DNA of 64,000 bases from Terriglobia bacterium (GCA_020072845.1 JAIQGF010000009.1:124001-188000); one strand, 5' to 3'. Shown: positions 56,256 to 64,000, counted from the stretch's first letter. Numbers and translations are program-made. Notes: generated from the letters alone by a model not told the origin.

Positions 56256-57154
56256 GCCTGTGGCTCGACAACCAGGAGCGGGTGCGCCCGGGGTGGCGCT
56301 TCCTGCTCGGCGCCGCCGTCGCGGTCATCGCCAACTTTATCGCCATCGGCGTGGCCGGGCCGCTGGCGCACGGCAAGACGAGACTGCTGGAAGCGTTGTA
56401 CCGTCCGCTGACCTTGCTCCTGCTGCTGGGCGGCTATGCGCTGCTGCTGATGTCCGCCGACCAGGTGCACGAACGTTTGTTCTCCGCCATGGGCCTGGGG
56501 AGGTTTCCCAGGTGGGTCCGGCAGGCGGTGTGGGGCGTGGCAATCGGGACAGGGCTGACCGTGGTGGCGGTACTCTGCATTGTGATTTCCGGCGACCTGG
56601 CGGTGGTGACGCTCAAGCTCAACAGCCACAGGCTCGGGCTGGCGCTGGTGGAGTTGTTCATCCTCTCGACCGCGGCCATGGGCGAGGAGATGATGTTTCG
56701 CGGCTATCCGTTCCATCGGCTGGCAGAAACGACGGGGCCGGCGATCGCGGTGGTGGTGATGTCGTTGCTGTTCGGATTCGCCCACGGAGGAAATCCGCAC
56801 GCCTCGAAGCTGGCCATGGTGAACACCTGCGCCATCGGAGCGCTGCTGTGCACGGCCTACCTGCGCACGGGCGCGCTGTGGATGTCGTGGGGAATCCACT
56901 TTGCCTGGAACACCGCACTGGGCCTGGTTTTCGGGCTTCCGGTCAGCGGCCTCACCGACTTTGCCGTGATCCTACGGACGCGCGCCACCGGCCCGCGCTG
57001 GGTGACCGGCGGCGCCTACGGCATCGAGGGCAGCGTGGTGGGCACGATCGTCATCCTGCTGGGATTCATCCCCGTGATCCTGCTGACGCGCACGGGCGCG
57101 CGTGGGCCTGCCGGTGAGTTGGAAATTCCCCACCCTGTCGCTCCCCCTTGCTAA
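56252..57154 (+). CDS. CPBP family intramembrane metalloprotease
   Basis: The protein has 300 residues, with about eight hydrophobic helices, starting at GTG 56252 (GTGA overlap with the kinase stop). The protease motifs are AMGEEMMFRGYPFHRLAE (EExxxR), FGFAHGGNPHASKL (FxxxH) and WGIHFAWNTALG (HxxxN/D). Family members cleave CAAX-like or bacteriocin-type substrates in the membrane. The C-terminal IPHPVAPPC and the stop codon come from a REP hairpin at 57128. Confidence 0.88.
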   Translation: MSLWLDNQERVRPGWRFLLGAAVAVIANFIAIGVAGPLAHGKTRLLEALYRPLTLLLLLGGYALLLMSADQVHERLFSAMGLGRFPRWVRQAVWGVAIGTGLTVVAVLCIVISGDLAVVTLKLNSHRLGLALVELFILSTAAMGEEMMFRGYPFHRLAETTGPAIAVVVMSLLFGFAHGGNPHASKLAMVNTCAIGALLCTAYLRTGALWMSWGIHFAWNTALGLVFGLPVSGLTDFAVILRTRATGPRWVTGGAYGIEGSVVGTIVILLGFIPVILLTRTGARGPAGELEIPHPVAPPC

Positions 57155-57194
57155 CGCTTAGGGGCAGGCTTCCCCGGAAGCGACAAGGGTGGGG
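57128..57194. repeat. REP element that supplies the CPBP stop codon
   Basis: CCCCACCCTGTCGCT at 57128-57142 pairs with AGCGACAAGGGTGGGG at 57179-57194 (small internal loop); followed by CAACCTC. The reading frame of the protease ends inside it. Confidence 0.85.
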
Positions 57195-57256
57195 CAACCT
57201 CAGCACCTCTGGATGTACAACCGCGGCTATAATTGAGTTACTCCGGCCGAGTATTC

Positions 57257-58270
57257 ATGACGTTCCTACGCAGTACGCTTGCCATCCTCGCCTTGCTGAT
57301 TGGTGCGACGCTGCTGCTCGCCGACAACCGGCGCGCGTCCTCCGCCGAGATGACGGAAGAGACGCGCATGACGGTGATCCGCGGTCTTAACGCCGAACTG
57401 GTGTTCATCCGCCGCCCGTTTCCGCTGGGGCGGAGAGGGCTGACCATCAAGGACGGCAAAGTGTCGCCCAGCGAGGAAGAGGTGCAGCGCATGATCGCGG
57501 GCTACGGGCCGGCGGTCAAGCCGGGCGATCGCGCGCACATCACCGGCATTAAGTTCAAAGGCGACAAAGTCATCATTTTCGAGATCAACGGCGGGCCGGT
57601 CAAGAAAAGGAAATGGTACGAGCACATCCAGATTTCGGGCATGGGAGGAGGAGTCACGCCCACCGATCCCACCGCCGACGAAAAAGCCAACGCGCGCGGC
57701 ACCTTTGTCGCCTTGGTGTTTGATAACTACGTGCCGGATCTGACCGTCGGCGAGATCAAGGACATGCTCAGGCCGGTGTTCGATTTCAACGCCAAGTCGG
57801 TGGAGCAGGCCTACATTGACACGCTGCCGCCGAAGGTGAAGGAAGCGATCACCAAGCACCAGGTGCTGGTCGGCATGAACCGGGAGATGGTGACCTATGC
57901 CCTGGGGCGTCCGCCGAAAAAATACCGCGACCGCGACGGCGACACCGACTACGAGGAGTGGATCTACGGCGCGCCGCCGGCCGAGGTGCAGTTCGTGCGC
58001 TTCGTGGGCGACGAGGTGGTGCGGCTGGAGATCATGAAGGTGAGCGGCGAAAAGGTGGTCCGCACCGAGCGCGAGGTGGCGCCGCAACCGACGGTGGCGA
58101 AGCAGCAAGTCGACCCGGTGGAGCTGACCAACAATCCCGGCAAGGCGCCGACGCTGCGGCGTGCCGGAGAGCCCGCGCCCGCGGCTGAACCCCTGCCCAA
58201 GGGCGGCATTGACGATCCCACGCCGAAGAACGCACCGCCTCCGATCCCGGGGAACGGCCCGCCGGAGTAA
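57257..58270 (+). CDS. Exported protein of unknown function
   Basis: The protein has 337 residues from the ATG at 57257. A signal peptide or anchor is FLRSTLAILALLIGATLLLA. The middle has IKFKGDKVIIFEINGGPVKKRKWYEHIQISG and LVFDNYVPDLTVGEIKDMLRPVFDF; then VLVGMNREMVTYALGRPPKKYRDRDGDTDYEEWIYG, similar to a SmpA/OmlA-like short fold around substrate or lipoprotein. The tail is proline-rich. TATAAT lies at 57228-57233. Function unknown. Confidence 0.72.
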   Translation: MTFLRSTLAILALLIGATLLLADNRRASSAEMTEETRMTVIRGLNAELVFIRRPFPLGRRGLTIKDGKVSPSEEEVQRMIAGYGPAVKPGDRAHITGIKFKGDKVIIFEINGGPVKKRKWYEHIQISGMGGGVTPTDPTADEKANARGTFVALVFDNYVPDLTVGEIKDMLRPVFDFNAKSVEQAYIDTLPPKVKEAITKHQVLVGMNREMVTYALGRPPKKYRDRDGDTDYEEWIYGAPPAEVQFVRFVGDEVVRLEIMKVSGEKVVRTEREVAPQPTVAKQQVDPVELTNNPGKAPTLRRAGEPAPAAEPLPKGGIDDPTPKNAPPPIPGNGPPE

Positions 58271-58271
58271 G

Positions 58272-58311
58272 CGCGATCGGGTGATCCGGGTGATCGGGCG
58301 ATCGGGTGATT
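58272..58311. repeat. Octanucleotide array (GATCGGGT)
   Basis: GATCGGGT, GATCCGGGT, GATCGGGC, GATCGGGT right after a stop codon, as at 17647 and 23830. Confidence 0.85.
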
Positions 58312-58414
58312 TGCCCCACCGTTCGCGCCTTCGATTCCGCTTGCCGTGCTCCCCCGGGCGAAAGGATGGCCACACTGCGAATGCGCTCCGTGTCTGTGAT
58401 GGGGGACAGAAAAT

Positions 58415-58456
58415 CCCCACCCTGTCGCTCCAAACCCGGGAGCGACAAGGGCGGGG
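58415..58456. repeat. REP hairpin with AAACCCG loop
   Basis: CCCCACCCTGTCGCTCC, AAACCCG, GGAGCGACAAGGGCGGGG followed by CAACCTC. A degenerate copy is at 58312-58365. Confidence 0.9.
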
Positions 58457-58501
58457 CAACCTCATAGTGATCATGCAGCGAAAGGGCGGGCCAGCCTCCA
58501 G

Positions 58502-58765
58502 CTATTTTGAAAAAGTTTCCGGAGCGTCCGGGTGAGTTAAGCAGACGACCGCAAATACGCCTTCCGGTAGCTCTTCGACTGAGAACTTACAGTAATGCTG
58601 GCCAATATGCACGCGCATGGAGTTGAGGTTGTTGCACTCTGACTCAGCTTGCCGAACAAATTCCAGTGTCCACACGGGCCGCTTGCTGTACTCGATGTTA
58701 TACGGCGTGGGATTTTGTTCTGTCGCATTCTCCTGGGGCTTATAGTCGGCCACGTACACTTTCAT
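58502..58765 (-). CDS. Small protein of unknown function
   Basis: The protein has 87 residues: KVYVADYKPQENATEQNPTP, then WTLEFVRQAESECNNLNSMRVHIGQHYCKFSVEELPEGVFAVVCLTHPD. It looks like a compact alpha/beta domain with two cysteines. TACAAT lies 7 nt before the ATG (58773-58778), so a leaderless transcript is likely. Unknown family. Confidence 0.68.
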   Translation of the reverse strand: MKVYVADYKPQENATEQNPTPYNIEYSKRPVWTLEFVRQAESECNNLNSMRVHIGQHYCKFSVEELPEGVFAVVCLTHPDAPETFSK

Positions 58766-58837
58766 GAGCGGGATTGTAACCCATCAGTCGCCGCCTGAAG
58801 ATCCGCGCGGTTATGAGGTTCGCGTAGAATTGGACGC

Positions 58838-59062
58838 ATGAGCATGGTGATTTCTGTGCGCGAAGACAGCGAACGCGGACCCTACATTGGTTTTCGAGTT
58901 GATAACGAGATCCTGGAGTGCAGCGAATGCACGGAAGCGGCGGCATACCGGCTTCGCCACACCGAGGACGAGCAAAGAAATCCCGCGGAGCACCGTTTTG
59001 CTGCCCATCGCATAATTGAAGCGGAGTACCCGAGCCACAGCGACGAAATCCGCGTTGGGTAA
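58838..59062 (+). CDS. Small protein with CSEC motif
   Basis: The protein has 74 residues: SMVISVREDSERGPYIGFRVDNEILECSECTEAAAYRLRHTEDEQRNPAEHRFAAHRIIEAEYPSHSDEI is visible, with one CxxC. TAGAAT lies 7 nt before the ATG (58825-58830), mirroring its divergent neighbour. I do not recognise the family. It is probably real because the promoter and frame coincide. Confidence 0.62.
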   Translation: MSMVISVREDSERGPYIGFRVDNEILECSECTEAAAYRLRHTEDEQRNPAEHRFAAHRIIEAEYPSHSDEIRVG

Positions 59063-59123
59063 GATCCCGCTTCAGTGCGATAGCAAACTCACGCGGGGGC
59101 CTGGCCCACCCTTTCCTCCGCAG

Positions 59124-59714
59124 CTACTTTTGAGGTTGCCCCACCCTTGTCGCTCCCGGTTTTGGAGCGACAGGGTGGGGTAGTTCCTGACGGCGCACCA
59201 TCCGCAAGTCATTTCCCGTTCGCTCTCGCTTGCGCGCGGTCCATTGCGATTCGATCTCGACGGTCCCCTCGCGTCCGGTCGCGACGTGCAGAAAGCTGCT
59301 CCACTTCCAATCGTCGGGCCGTTTCACGAGCCCGCGCTTCACTGGATTCTGATGGATGTAGTGCAACTTTTCCAGCCGCTTCTTTTCGCTCGAGACCGGA
59401 AAATCGTAGTAACGGGTCTGCCAGAACTGGCGCTCACCGGGCCGGCGGAGCTTGCGCGACACGATCTGCTTCAACATCTGGATCGCAACCGAAAGCTGTT
59501 TGCGCTCAGGTTCGCTGACCAGCAGGTGCACGTGCTCGGGCATGACCGCGTATCCGCAGACATAGAATCCGTACCAACGGCGCACGCGCTCCAGTTCCTC
59601 TTCGAAGGTGTCCCGCGCCCGCGCCGTCGCCAGCAGCGGCTCGCGCCGATAACAACTGAAGGTGATGAAGTGCAGGCAGCGCGCCTGCTGGTAACGCTTC
59701 AGTCCCCAAGGCAT
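59124..59714 (-). CDS. REP-associated tyrosine transposase (RAYT, Y1 family)
   Basis: The protein has 196 residues from the ATG at 59714. CLHFITFSCYRREPLLATA, GYAVMPEHVHLLVSEPERKQLSVAIQML (HUH metal motif H-V-H), and LEKLHYIHQNPVKRGLVKRPDDWKWSSF (catalytic tyrosine region) match TnpA-REP proteins. These HUH endonucleases nick REP palindromes and are thought to spread them. Here one REP covers its own 3' end (C-terminal PHPVAPKPGATRVGQPQK is REP-coded) and another lies upstream in the opposite direction. All REP copies in 51-60 kb are likely its substrates (inference). Confidence 0.92.
   Translation of the reverse strand: MPWGLKRYQQARCLHFITFSCYRREPLLATARARDTFEEELERVRRWYGFYVCGYAVMPEHVHLLVSEPERKQLSVAIQMLKQIVSRKLRRPGERQFWQTRYYDFPVSSEKKRLEKLHYIHQNPVKRGLVKRPDDWKWSSFLHVATGREGTVEIESQWTARKRERTGNDLRMVRRQELPHPVAPKPGATRVGQPQK
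59139..59180. repeat. REP hairpin at the RAYT 3' end
   Basis: Preceded by GAGGTTG; CCCCACCCTTGTCGCTCC, loop CGGTTTT, GGAGCGACAGGGTGGGG. The head (GAGGTTG) faces away from the RAYT gene. Confidence 0.9.
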
Positions 59715-59767
59715 GCGAAGAGGGTAAAGCTGGAAAATGGTACGTGTCTGTGATCTGGATGGAAAAT

Positions 59768-59836
59768 CCCCACCCTGTCTCGCCACTGTATATCCGCCTT
59801 AAAACAGGCTTCCTCCCGGGCGAGACAAGGGTGGGG
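59768..59836. repeat. REP element upstream of RAYT, opposite orientation
   Basis: CCCCACCCTGTCTCGCC pairs with GGGCGAGACAAGGGTGGGG over a 33-bp loop and is followed by CAACCTC. With the element at 59139 it encloses the RAYT gene between outward-facing heads. Confidence 0.9.
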
Positions 59837-59929
59837 CAACCTCAGGATTCTAGTACGTGGGAAAGGTTGGACAGGCACCGTGAGCATAGATCGCCTGGCC
59901 TGAGGGTCTGTGACGTAGGACAGAAAATC

Positions 59930-60027
59930 CCCACCCCTTCGACTTCGCTCAGCGCAGGCTCAGGGCGCCCACGCCACTCAGCTCTTCGACTCGGCGTCAC
60001 GGCGACGCCTCGCTCAGGATGACATTC
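59930..60027. repeat. Diverged REP plus CTTCGACT-type dispersed repeats
   Basis: CCCCACCCCTTCGACTTCGC, then CGACTCGGCG and CTCGCTCAGGATGACATTCC, related to the dispersed CATTCCGAGCGAAG repeat at 17731 in the other direction. No gene is supported in 59845-60071. Confidence 0.55.
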
Positions 60028-60071
60028 CTCAAAAATGGTGCGGAAGGAGACGCCCGCCGGCAGGTGCGTGG

Positions 60072-60803
60072 TCAATCTCCAGACGACAAGCGAAAGTCGA
60101 TGAACAGGGTCGTGACCTTGATTGTGTCCTCGCGCCGATATTTTTCCAGCTTGGCCATGGTGATCATACGAAGCATGGCGCCGGGATTTCCGCCGGAAAG
60201 TTCCGCGACACGCGCGACGAAATCGGGCAAATTGTCTGCTGTGAGGCGCTGATGTTCGGCTGCGGCCTTGGCGAAATCGTAGGCGGCGGCCGGCGGCAGA
60301 TTACGGATCTCGAAGCGATCGTTGCGATCGGGAAACAGGCCATGGAGAGAGCCGAGGTCTTCCATGTGCGGCGAGCGTGCGATGGCGATGACTGGGGTGT
60401 TCGCCCAGCCGATGATTTCGCGAACGGCGGAGCCGAAAGAAGCTGCAGGGCGGTCAACCTGGTCGAGGACGAGAGCGTAGCGGCTGTCGCGAAGCGTGTC
60501 CACGACCAGACCTTTGAGGCTGACGGCGGACTTGCGGCGCAGCGCGGCGAAATCTCCATGGCAGGCGCGCTGGAGGCGGGGCGCGCCGGCCCGGCACAAT
60601 TGTTCGGCGAGCGAGCGGAGGACGGCAAGCAGGGTGGCGGAATCGCCGCAGTAGAGCAACGAAGGGAACTCGGGCAGAAGAGCGCGAACCAGGAATGTCT
60701 TGCCGGCGCCTGCCGGTCCATGGATGAGCGAAGGAGCGGGATCGGCAAAGCGGCGGCGCAGGGCCGCCGCTTCTTCGGGTCGAGGAAAATCAAAATCGTG
60801 CAT
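60072..60803 (-). CDS. AAA/ExeA-like ATPase
   Basis: The protein has 243 residues. FPRPEEAAALRRRFADPAPSLIHGPAGAGKTFLVRALL has the Walker A motif; YALVLDQVDRPAA is Walker B-like; VIAIARSPHMEDLG is sensor-like, and LSGGNPGAMLRMI is similar to the STAND/ExeA/TniB C-lid. It probably binds ATP and switches a partner. It lies 69 nt after the dynamin-like gene on the same strand, so it may be the third gene of its operon. Possible roles include membrane or DNA-related remodelling; none is proved here. Confidence 0.8.
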   Translation of the reverse strand: MHDFDFPRPEEAAALRRRFADPAPSLIHGPAGAGKTFLVRALLPEFPSLLYCGDSATLLAVLRSLAEQLCRAGAPRLQRACHGDFAALRRKSAVSLKGLVVDTLRDSRYALVLDQVDRPAASFGSAVREIIGWANTPVIAIARSPHMEDLGSLHGLFPDRNDRFEIRNLPPAAAYDFAKAAAEHQRLTADNLPDFVARVAELSGGNPGAMLRMITMAKLEKYRREDTIKVTTLFIDFRLSSGD

Positions 60804-60872
60804 GAAGCGGAGTGCTGAAAACCGCCACCATGGCGGATGTTGACGGGCGCGCTGATTCGCGAAGAACCTGCA

Positions 60873-62660
60873 TCAATCACCTGGGCCCGCCGGGGGCATG
60901 GTCGCGCAGCAGCGATCCGCCTTCGAGGTCAATCGAGTGATGGCGATCAATTCCGACTCGCTGGCGTTGAGCCGCGTGAGGGCATCGCCGACGGCGGTGG
61001 CGCCGGATTGCTGCGCCGCGCGGGCATGCGCCAAGGCCTGCCCGGCGACATGCGTGACCTCGCGCAACAGGATGCGAATATCGGCCTCAAGCCGGTTACG
61101 GCTTTCCAGGAGCCGCTGGTTGATGTCACTCCGCACGCGGCTGCTGTTGACTTCCAGCAACTTTTCCAGAAACGCCGCACCATCACGGCGGATGCGATCA
61201 TAGCCGCCGAAGAATCCGAGAAACAGATCGGCGGCGAAGCGGAACACGGACGACGGTTGCGCCAGAGTTATGAAGTCATGAAAGTAGAAGCGAGAACGGG
61301 TGCGCAAGCCGCGCTCCGGGTCAAGCGCGTGCGGGAGCCTGGCCAGTTCGGGCAGGCCCGCGCCGGCCAGGCGATGCAGAAAATCGTTGGCGAACTCCAC
61401 GAAACGCTGCGTGGCTTCGCGATAAACGTGGCCGGCAAATTCCTCCTCGGCGGAGAGCCATGGAACGATGTGGTGGCGAGCGATGTCCTGGGCGCGAGCC
61501 ATGATCGCGCGGCGGAACGAAGGTCCGCCGGCGGGAGAAAGCGCGTTCACGGTTTCGTCAAACTTCGTGCGCGAGGCAACGAGAGCGGTAGCGAGAAATT
61601 TCTTGCGGCGGTCGAGGAAGAGGTCGGAGAGGCGGTGCTGCTCGGCGGTGAAGCGGTAGCCGAGTTCGTGCATGGCGCGCTCGGCTTCGGCGACCGTTTG
61701 ATCCATGGCAGCCAGACGGCACTCCGATTCCTGGAGCGGACGCAAGAGGGCGCCGCGTTCTTCCGCGATGGCGGCGAGGACCTGCTCAACGATGCGCTGG
61801 AGGCCGCGCAGACCCGCGCTGGAAACCAGCTCCGCGCCGGAGCTGTATGCCAGCTCTTCCAGGGCGCGCACGAATGCCGGCCAATCGCGGTCGGGGCCGG
61901 TGCGCGCGAGGCGCTCGGCAGCGCTCAGGATGTACATCGGGCCGCTCGGGCGACCAAGGCGGGTGGCGAGATTTTCTCTGGCAAAATCGGCGGAGGCGGC
62001 GACTTCGGCGTCGGAGACGCGATCGGCCTTGTTGATGACGATGAGCAGGTCGCAGACATGCCGGGAAACCGTTTCGACCAGGCTGGCTTCGTCGCCGGAA
62101 ATGGGAGGATCGGCGCCGAGCACGACAATGGCAGCATCCACGTGAGGAACAAAGGCGTGCGTGGCTTCGGTGTTGGCGGAGAACACGGAACCTAAGCCGG
62201 GCGTATCCACCAGGCACATTCCGCCGGCCAGAAGTGCGCTGGGCACGAAAGCCTCGACGCCCTCGATGCCTTTCGCATTACCCGGATTCAGCGCTTCGGA
62301 AACGAATTGCGCGAGATCGGCGATATCGGTGGCGTGCCATGTGCCATCGCGCGTGCGGAAGCGGGCTGCGGGGCGCTCCCCGAAACGAACGATGGTGGGC
62401 ACGGCAGTAACGGGGATAATCCCGGCGGGCAAGATGGATTGACCAACGAGCGCGTTCAGCAGAGTGGACTTGCCGCGCTTGAATTGGCCGACGCAGGCAA
62501 CGTAGAAGCGGCCCTCGGCGACGCGGGCGGCCAAATCGCGTGCCTCGGAGGAGGCGCGGTCGGCTCCCAATTCGGCAGCGATGGCGGACAGGCGGGCCAG
62601 CGCCGTGGTGATGTCGCTGCCGACGGTCTCGCGGACGATCTGATCAGCGCTTTCAGTCAT
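60873..62660 (-). CDS. Bacterial dynamin-like GTPase
   Basis: The protein has 595 residues. The GTPase domain has CVGQFKRGKSTLLNALVG (G1), PVTAVPT (G2 threonine), LVDTPGLGS (G3) and LIVINKADRV (G4). The remainder is helical, with a hydrophobic patch near 466-480 (VFRFAADLFLGFFGGY) suited to membrane contact, as in BDLP and DynA. Such proteins bend or fuse membranes, and some give phage or membrane-stress tolerance. Its ATG overlaps the stop of the helical gene (ATGA), and an AAA ATPase follows. Two-partner dynamin systems are known in bacteria. Confidence 0.88.
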   Translation of the reverse strand: MTESADQIVRETVGSDITTALARLSAIAAELGADRASSEARDLAARVAEGRFYVACVGQFKRGKSTLLNALVGQSILPAGIIPVTAVPTIVRFGERPAARFRTRDGTWHATDIADLAQFVSEALNPGNAKGIEGVEAFVPSALLAGGMCLVDTPGLGSVFSANTEATHAFVPHVDAAIVVLGADPPISGDEASLVETVSRHVCDLLIVINKADRVSDAEVAASADFARENLATRLGRPSGPMYILSAAERLARTGPDRDWPAFVRALEELAYSSGAELVSSAGLRGLQRIVEQVLAAIAEERGALLRPLQESECRLAAMDQTVAEAERAMHELGYRFTAEQHRLSDLFLDRRKKFLATALVASRTKFDETVNALSPAGGPSFRRAIMARAQDIARHHIVPWLSAEEEFAGHVYREATQRFVEFANDFLHRLAGAGLPELARLPHALDPERGLRTRSRFYFHDFITLAQPSSVFRFAADLFLGFFGGYDRIRRDGAAFLEKLLEVNSSRVRSDINQRLLESRNRLEADIRILLREVTHVAGQALAHARAAQQSGATAVGDALTRLNASESELIAITRLTSKADRCCATMPPAGPGD

Positions 62661-63127
62661 GGCGTATCGGCGGGCGAGTCCGAGAAATCCTGACCACGGG
62701 ACAGGAGCGCATCAACCTGGTGGACGAGCTGTTCCAGTTGGTCGACAGTGCGGTCGAGTTGGGCGGCGGCTTCCGGGGGAACGGCGCCGTAGCCGCGCAT
62801 ATAGCGGGGGCGCAGCTCGGTGACCGCGATGTCAATGAAGTTGAGAGCGCTGCGGATGGCCTGGACAGCCGAGATCGAGGGCGGCTCGACGGCAATGTTG
62901 TTGTCCGCCAAGGCTTGGGTTAGCCGGGCGCGAATTTGCGCGATCCCGCTCTGCAGAAGGACGCGTTGCGAGGGCGCGAAGTCAACCGCGTAGCGCGGAA
63001 ACAGAGCGCCGGAGTCGCGAGGAGTCAGCATGGCGTCGATGGCCGATAGCAGGTTATCAATGTACTGAAAGGTAGCTCGCAGCCGGCGCTGATGGTGCGG
63101 ATTGAGAGTGGCGAGTTCGGCTGACAT
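62657..63127 (-). CDS. Helical protein, first gene of the dynamin operon
   Basis: The protein has 156 residues from the ATG at 63127 (MSAELATLNPHHQRRL). It is predicted to be mostly helical: RATFQYIDNLLSAIDAMLTP, SQRVLLQSGIAQIRARLTQALADN, and QLDRTVDQLEQLVHQVDALL. No enzyme motif is seen. The 4-bp overlap with the GTPase indicates a partner role, such as a membrane or coiled-coil adaptor (inference). The operon has its own strong promoter. Confidence 0.75.
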   Translation of the reverse strand: MSAELATLNPHHQRRLRATFQYIDNLLSAIDAMLTPRDSGALFPRYAVDFAPSQRVLLQSGIAQIRARLTQALADNNIAVEPPSISAVQAIRSALNFIDIAVTELRPRYMRGYGAVPPEAAAQLDRTVDQLEQLVHQVDALLSRGQDFSDSPADTP

Positions 63128-63263
63128 GGGCCTCCCGACAAGATTGCGGGCCATTGTGCTTGCGGGAGACGCTGGCGCAGCCGACTCCCGGCAAGACAAG
63201 CCTTGTAGGAGTCATCTGCCCAGCAGGGGCGGTTATGAGGCGAACTCCAACGCCTGACACCCG

Positions 63264-63292
63264 ATTATGCGAAGCGGAGAGCGCAGTGTCAA
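63264..63292 (-). promoter_or_regulatory. Sigma-70 promoter of the dynamin operon
   Basis: TTGACA (63292-63287), 17 bp, CATAAT (63269-63264), reading leftward. It is a near-consensus promoter between the polyprenyl synthase stop and the operon, giving a leader of about 130 nt. Confidence 0.8.
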
Positions 63293-63355
63293 CCTGGGGA
63301 GGTCTCCTGGCTAGTCCGGCGGAGTGAAACAGCTTTGGTCGCCGCGCAAACGCCG

Positions 63356-64000
63356 TCATTTTTCGCGGGCGACGACGAAGTCGGGAACCCAGAGCAGGGC
63401 GCGCTTGATTTCCGAGTCGGGGAAGTTGCCGAGGGCGCGGCGGGCGTCTTCGGCGAACTGCGAGGCGCGGGCGAGGGCGGCGTCGAGCGAGCCGTAGCGG
63501 TTGAGAATGTCGAGAATCTGGGGGTGGGAGACGCTGCCAAAAGCGCGCTCGTCCATGACGGTCTGAATCTTTTCGCGTTCCTCGGGGGTGCAGCGCTGGA
63601 GAGCGTGGATGACCGCCATGGTCACCTTGCCTTCACGGAGATCGCTGCCGACCGGCTTGCCGAGGATATCTTCCGAGGCGGTATGGTCGAGGACGTCATC
63701 CACGATCTGAAACGCCATGCCGGTGGAGCGTCCGTAGAGCGCGAGCTTGTCTTCCTGCTCGGAAGTGGCGCCGCCGAGAATGGCGCCGAGGCGCATGCAG
63801 GTGGAGAACAAGCACGCCGTCTTGCGGTAGATGAGGTCGAAATGCTCGTCGAGCGAGATAAGGCGGCCGAGCTTCTCCATCTGCAGCAGCTCGCCTTCCA
63901 CCATCATCTGGGTGAGATCAGTCAGCACATCGAGCAGACGGAAGTTGCGCTGCTGGACGGCGACCTTGAAGGCCTGCATGTAGAGCCAGTCGCCGGCAAG
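63356..64000 (-). CDS. Polyprenyl diphosphate synthase, 5' end cut by the window edge
   Basis: About 215 C-terminal residues are visible; the frame continues through the right edge (LAGDWLYMQAFKVAV). STGMAFQIVDDVLDHTASEDILGKPVGSDLREGKVTMAVIHAL contains the second aspartate-rich motif (DDVLD) and the KPxGxDL region. The enzyme adds isopentenyl units to make the side chain of quinones or the carrier lipid. The first DDxxD lies outside the window. Confidence 0.92.
   Translation of the reverse strand, partial: LAGDWLYMQAFKVAVQQRNFRLLDVLTDLTQMMVEGELLQMEKLGRLISLDEHFDLIYRKTACLFSTCMRLGAILGGATSEQEDKLALYGRSTGMAFQIVDDVLDHTASEDILGKPVGSDLREGKVTMAVIHALQRCTPEEREKIQTVMDERAFGSVSHPQILDILNRYGSLDAALARASQFAEDARRALGNFPDSEIKRALLWVPDFVVAREK

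Noticed and set aside
60837-62195. 452-codon plus-strand frame opposite the dynamin-like gene
   Set aside because: It is a shadow; the minus strand has complete G1, G3 and G4 motifs.

Overview
The window looks like a chromosomal segment of an acidobacterium (Acidobacteriota, soil type). The call rests on a very large Oar-type TonB-dependent outer-membrane protein with an N-terminal carboxypeptidase-regulatory-like domain, paired MacB-type permeases without an ATPase, several small proteins of acidobacterial style, high GC by eye, and a heavy load of short palindromic and tandem repeats in almost every intergenic gap. It is mostly housekeeping and accessory metabolism, with short operons on both strands and no prophage, CRISPR array, origin or large island.

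Layout. 1-2.7 kb: glycan genes on the minus strand (glycosyltransferase, PIG-L-like protein, methyltransferase). 2.9-5.9 kb: a membrane-anchored trehalose-6-phosphate synthase whose 3' end overlaps a convergent HAD phosphatase. 6.0-9.6 kb: four-helix-bundle protein, OsmC, a glutaredoxin with an in-frame UGA at its redox cysteine (probable selenoprotein), EamA and MFS transporters. 9.8-12.6 kb: orphan HigA and two MacB-like permeases. 12.8-17.6 kb: ribF, PhnP-like hydrolase, DUF1844, ygfZ, and a LeuB-family dehydrogenase. 17.7-29.1 kb: secreted zinc protease, mtnP, PfkB kinase, a GT-C membrane protein, the peptidoglycan set dapF-ldcA-mpl, an M61 peptidase and plsC. 29.4-37.2 kb: ribA, tRNA-Ala, ilvA behind a complete transcription attenuator, an Rrf2 regulator, ubiD, thiS, a MerR regulator with its promoter, a class IV aminotransferase and a methyltransferase. 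37.5-43.5 kb: a secreted Q/H-rich protein, tRNA-Leu, small proteins and the Oar-like receptor. 43.6-51.6 kb: mutT, GAF, radical SAM, NifU-like, HAD, MobA-like, a secreted helical-repeat protein, an alcohol dehydrogenase and a solitary nuoB. 51.8-59.7 kb: a more AT-rich accessory stretch with a cyclase-like protein carrying a 15-bp tandem repeat, small unknown genes, a decarboxylase, a GHMP kinase, a CPBP protease and a REP-associated transposase (RAYT) with oppositely oriented REP hairpins. 60.0-63.3 kb: a promoter-driven operon with a helical protein, a dynamin-like GTPase and an AAA ATPase. The window ends inside a polyprenyl diphosphate synthase.

The most notable signals are four. First, the UPPC glutaredoxin has a perfect 8-bp hairpin with a GGC loop 24 nt after the UGA. 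Second, the ilvA attenuator has mutually exclusive pairings and a Val/Ile-rich 43-aa leader peptide. Third, there are three superimposed classes of intergenic repeat: heptanucleotide tandem arrays whose unit changes from locus to locus and which are usually arranged as inverted arms; REP hairpins with a conserved AAACCCG loop and variable, still complementary stems, beside a RAYT gene; and hairpins with an invariant CCCT loop. Several copies lie inside coding sequence or supply stop codons. Fourth, -10 boxes sit only 6-9 nt before the start codons of several genes, which points to leaderless transcription.
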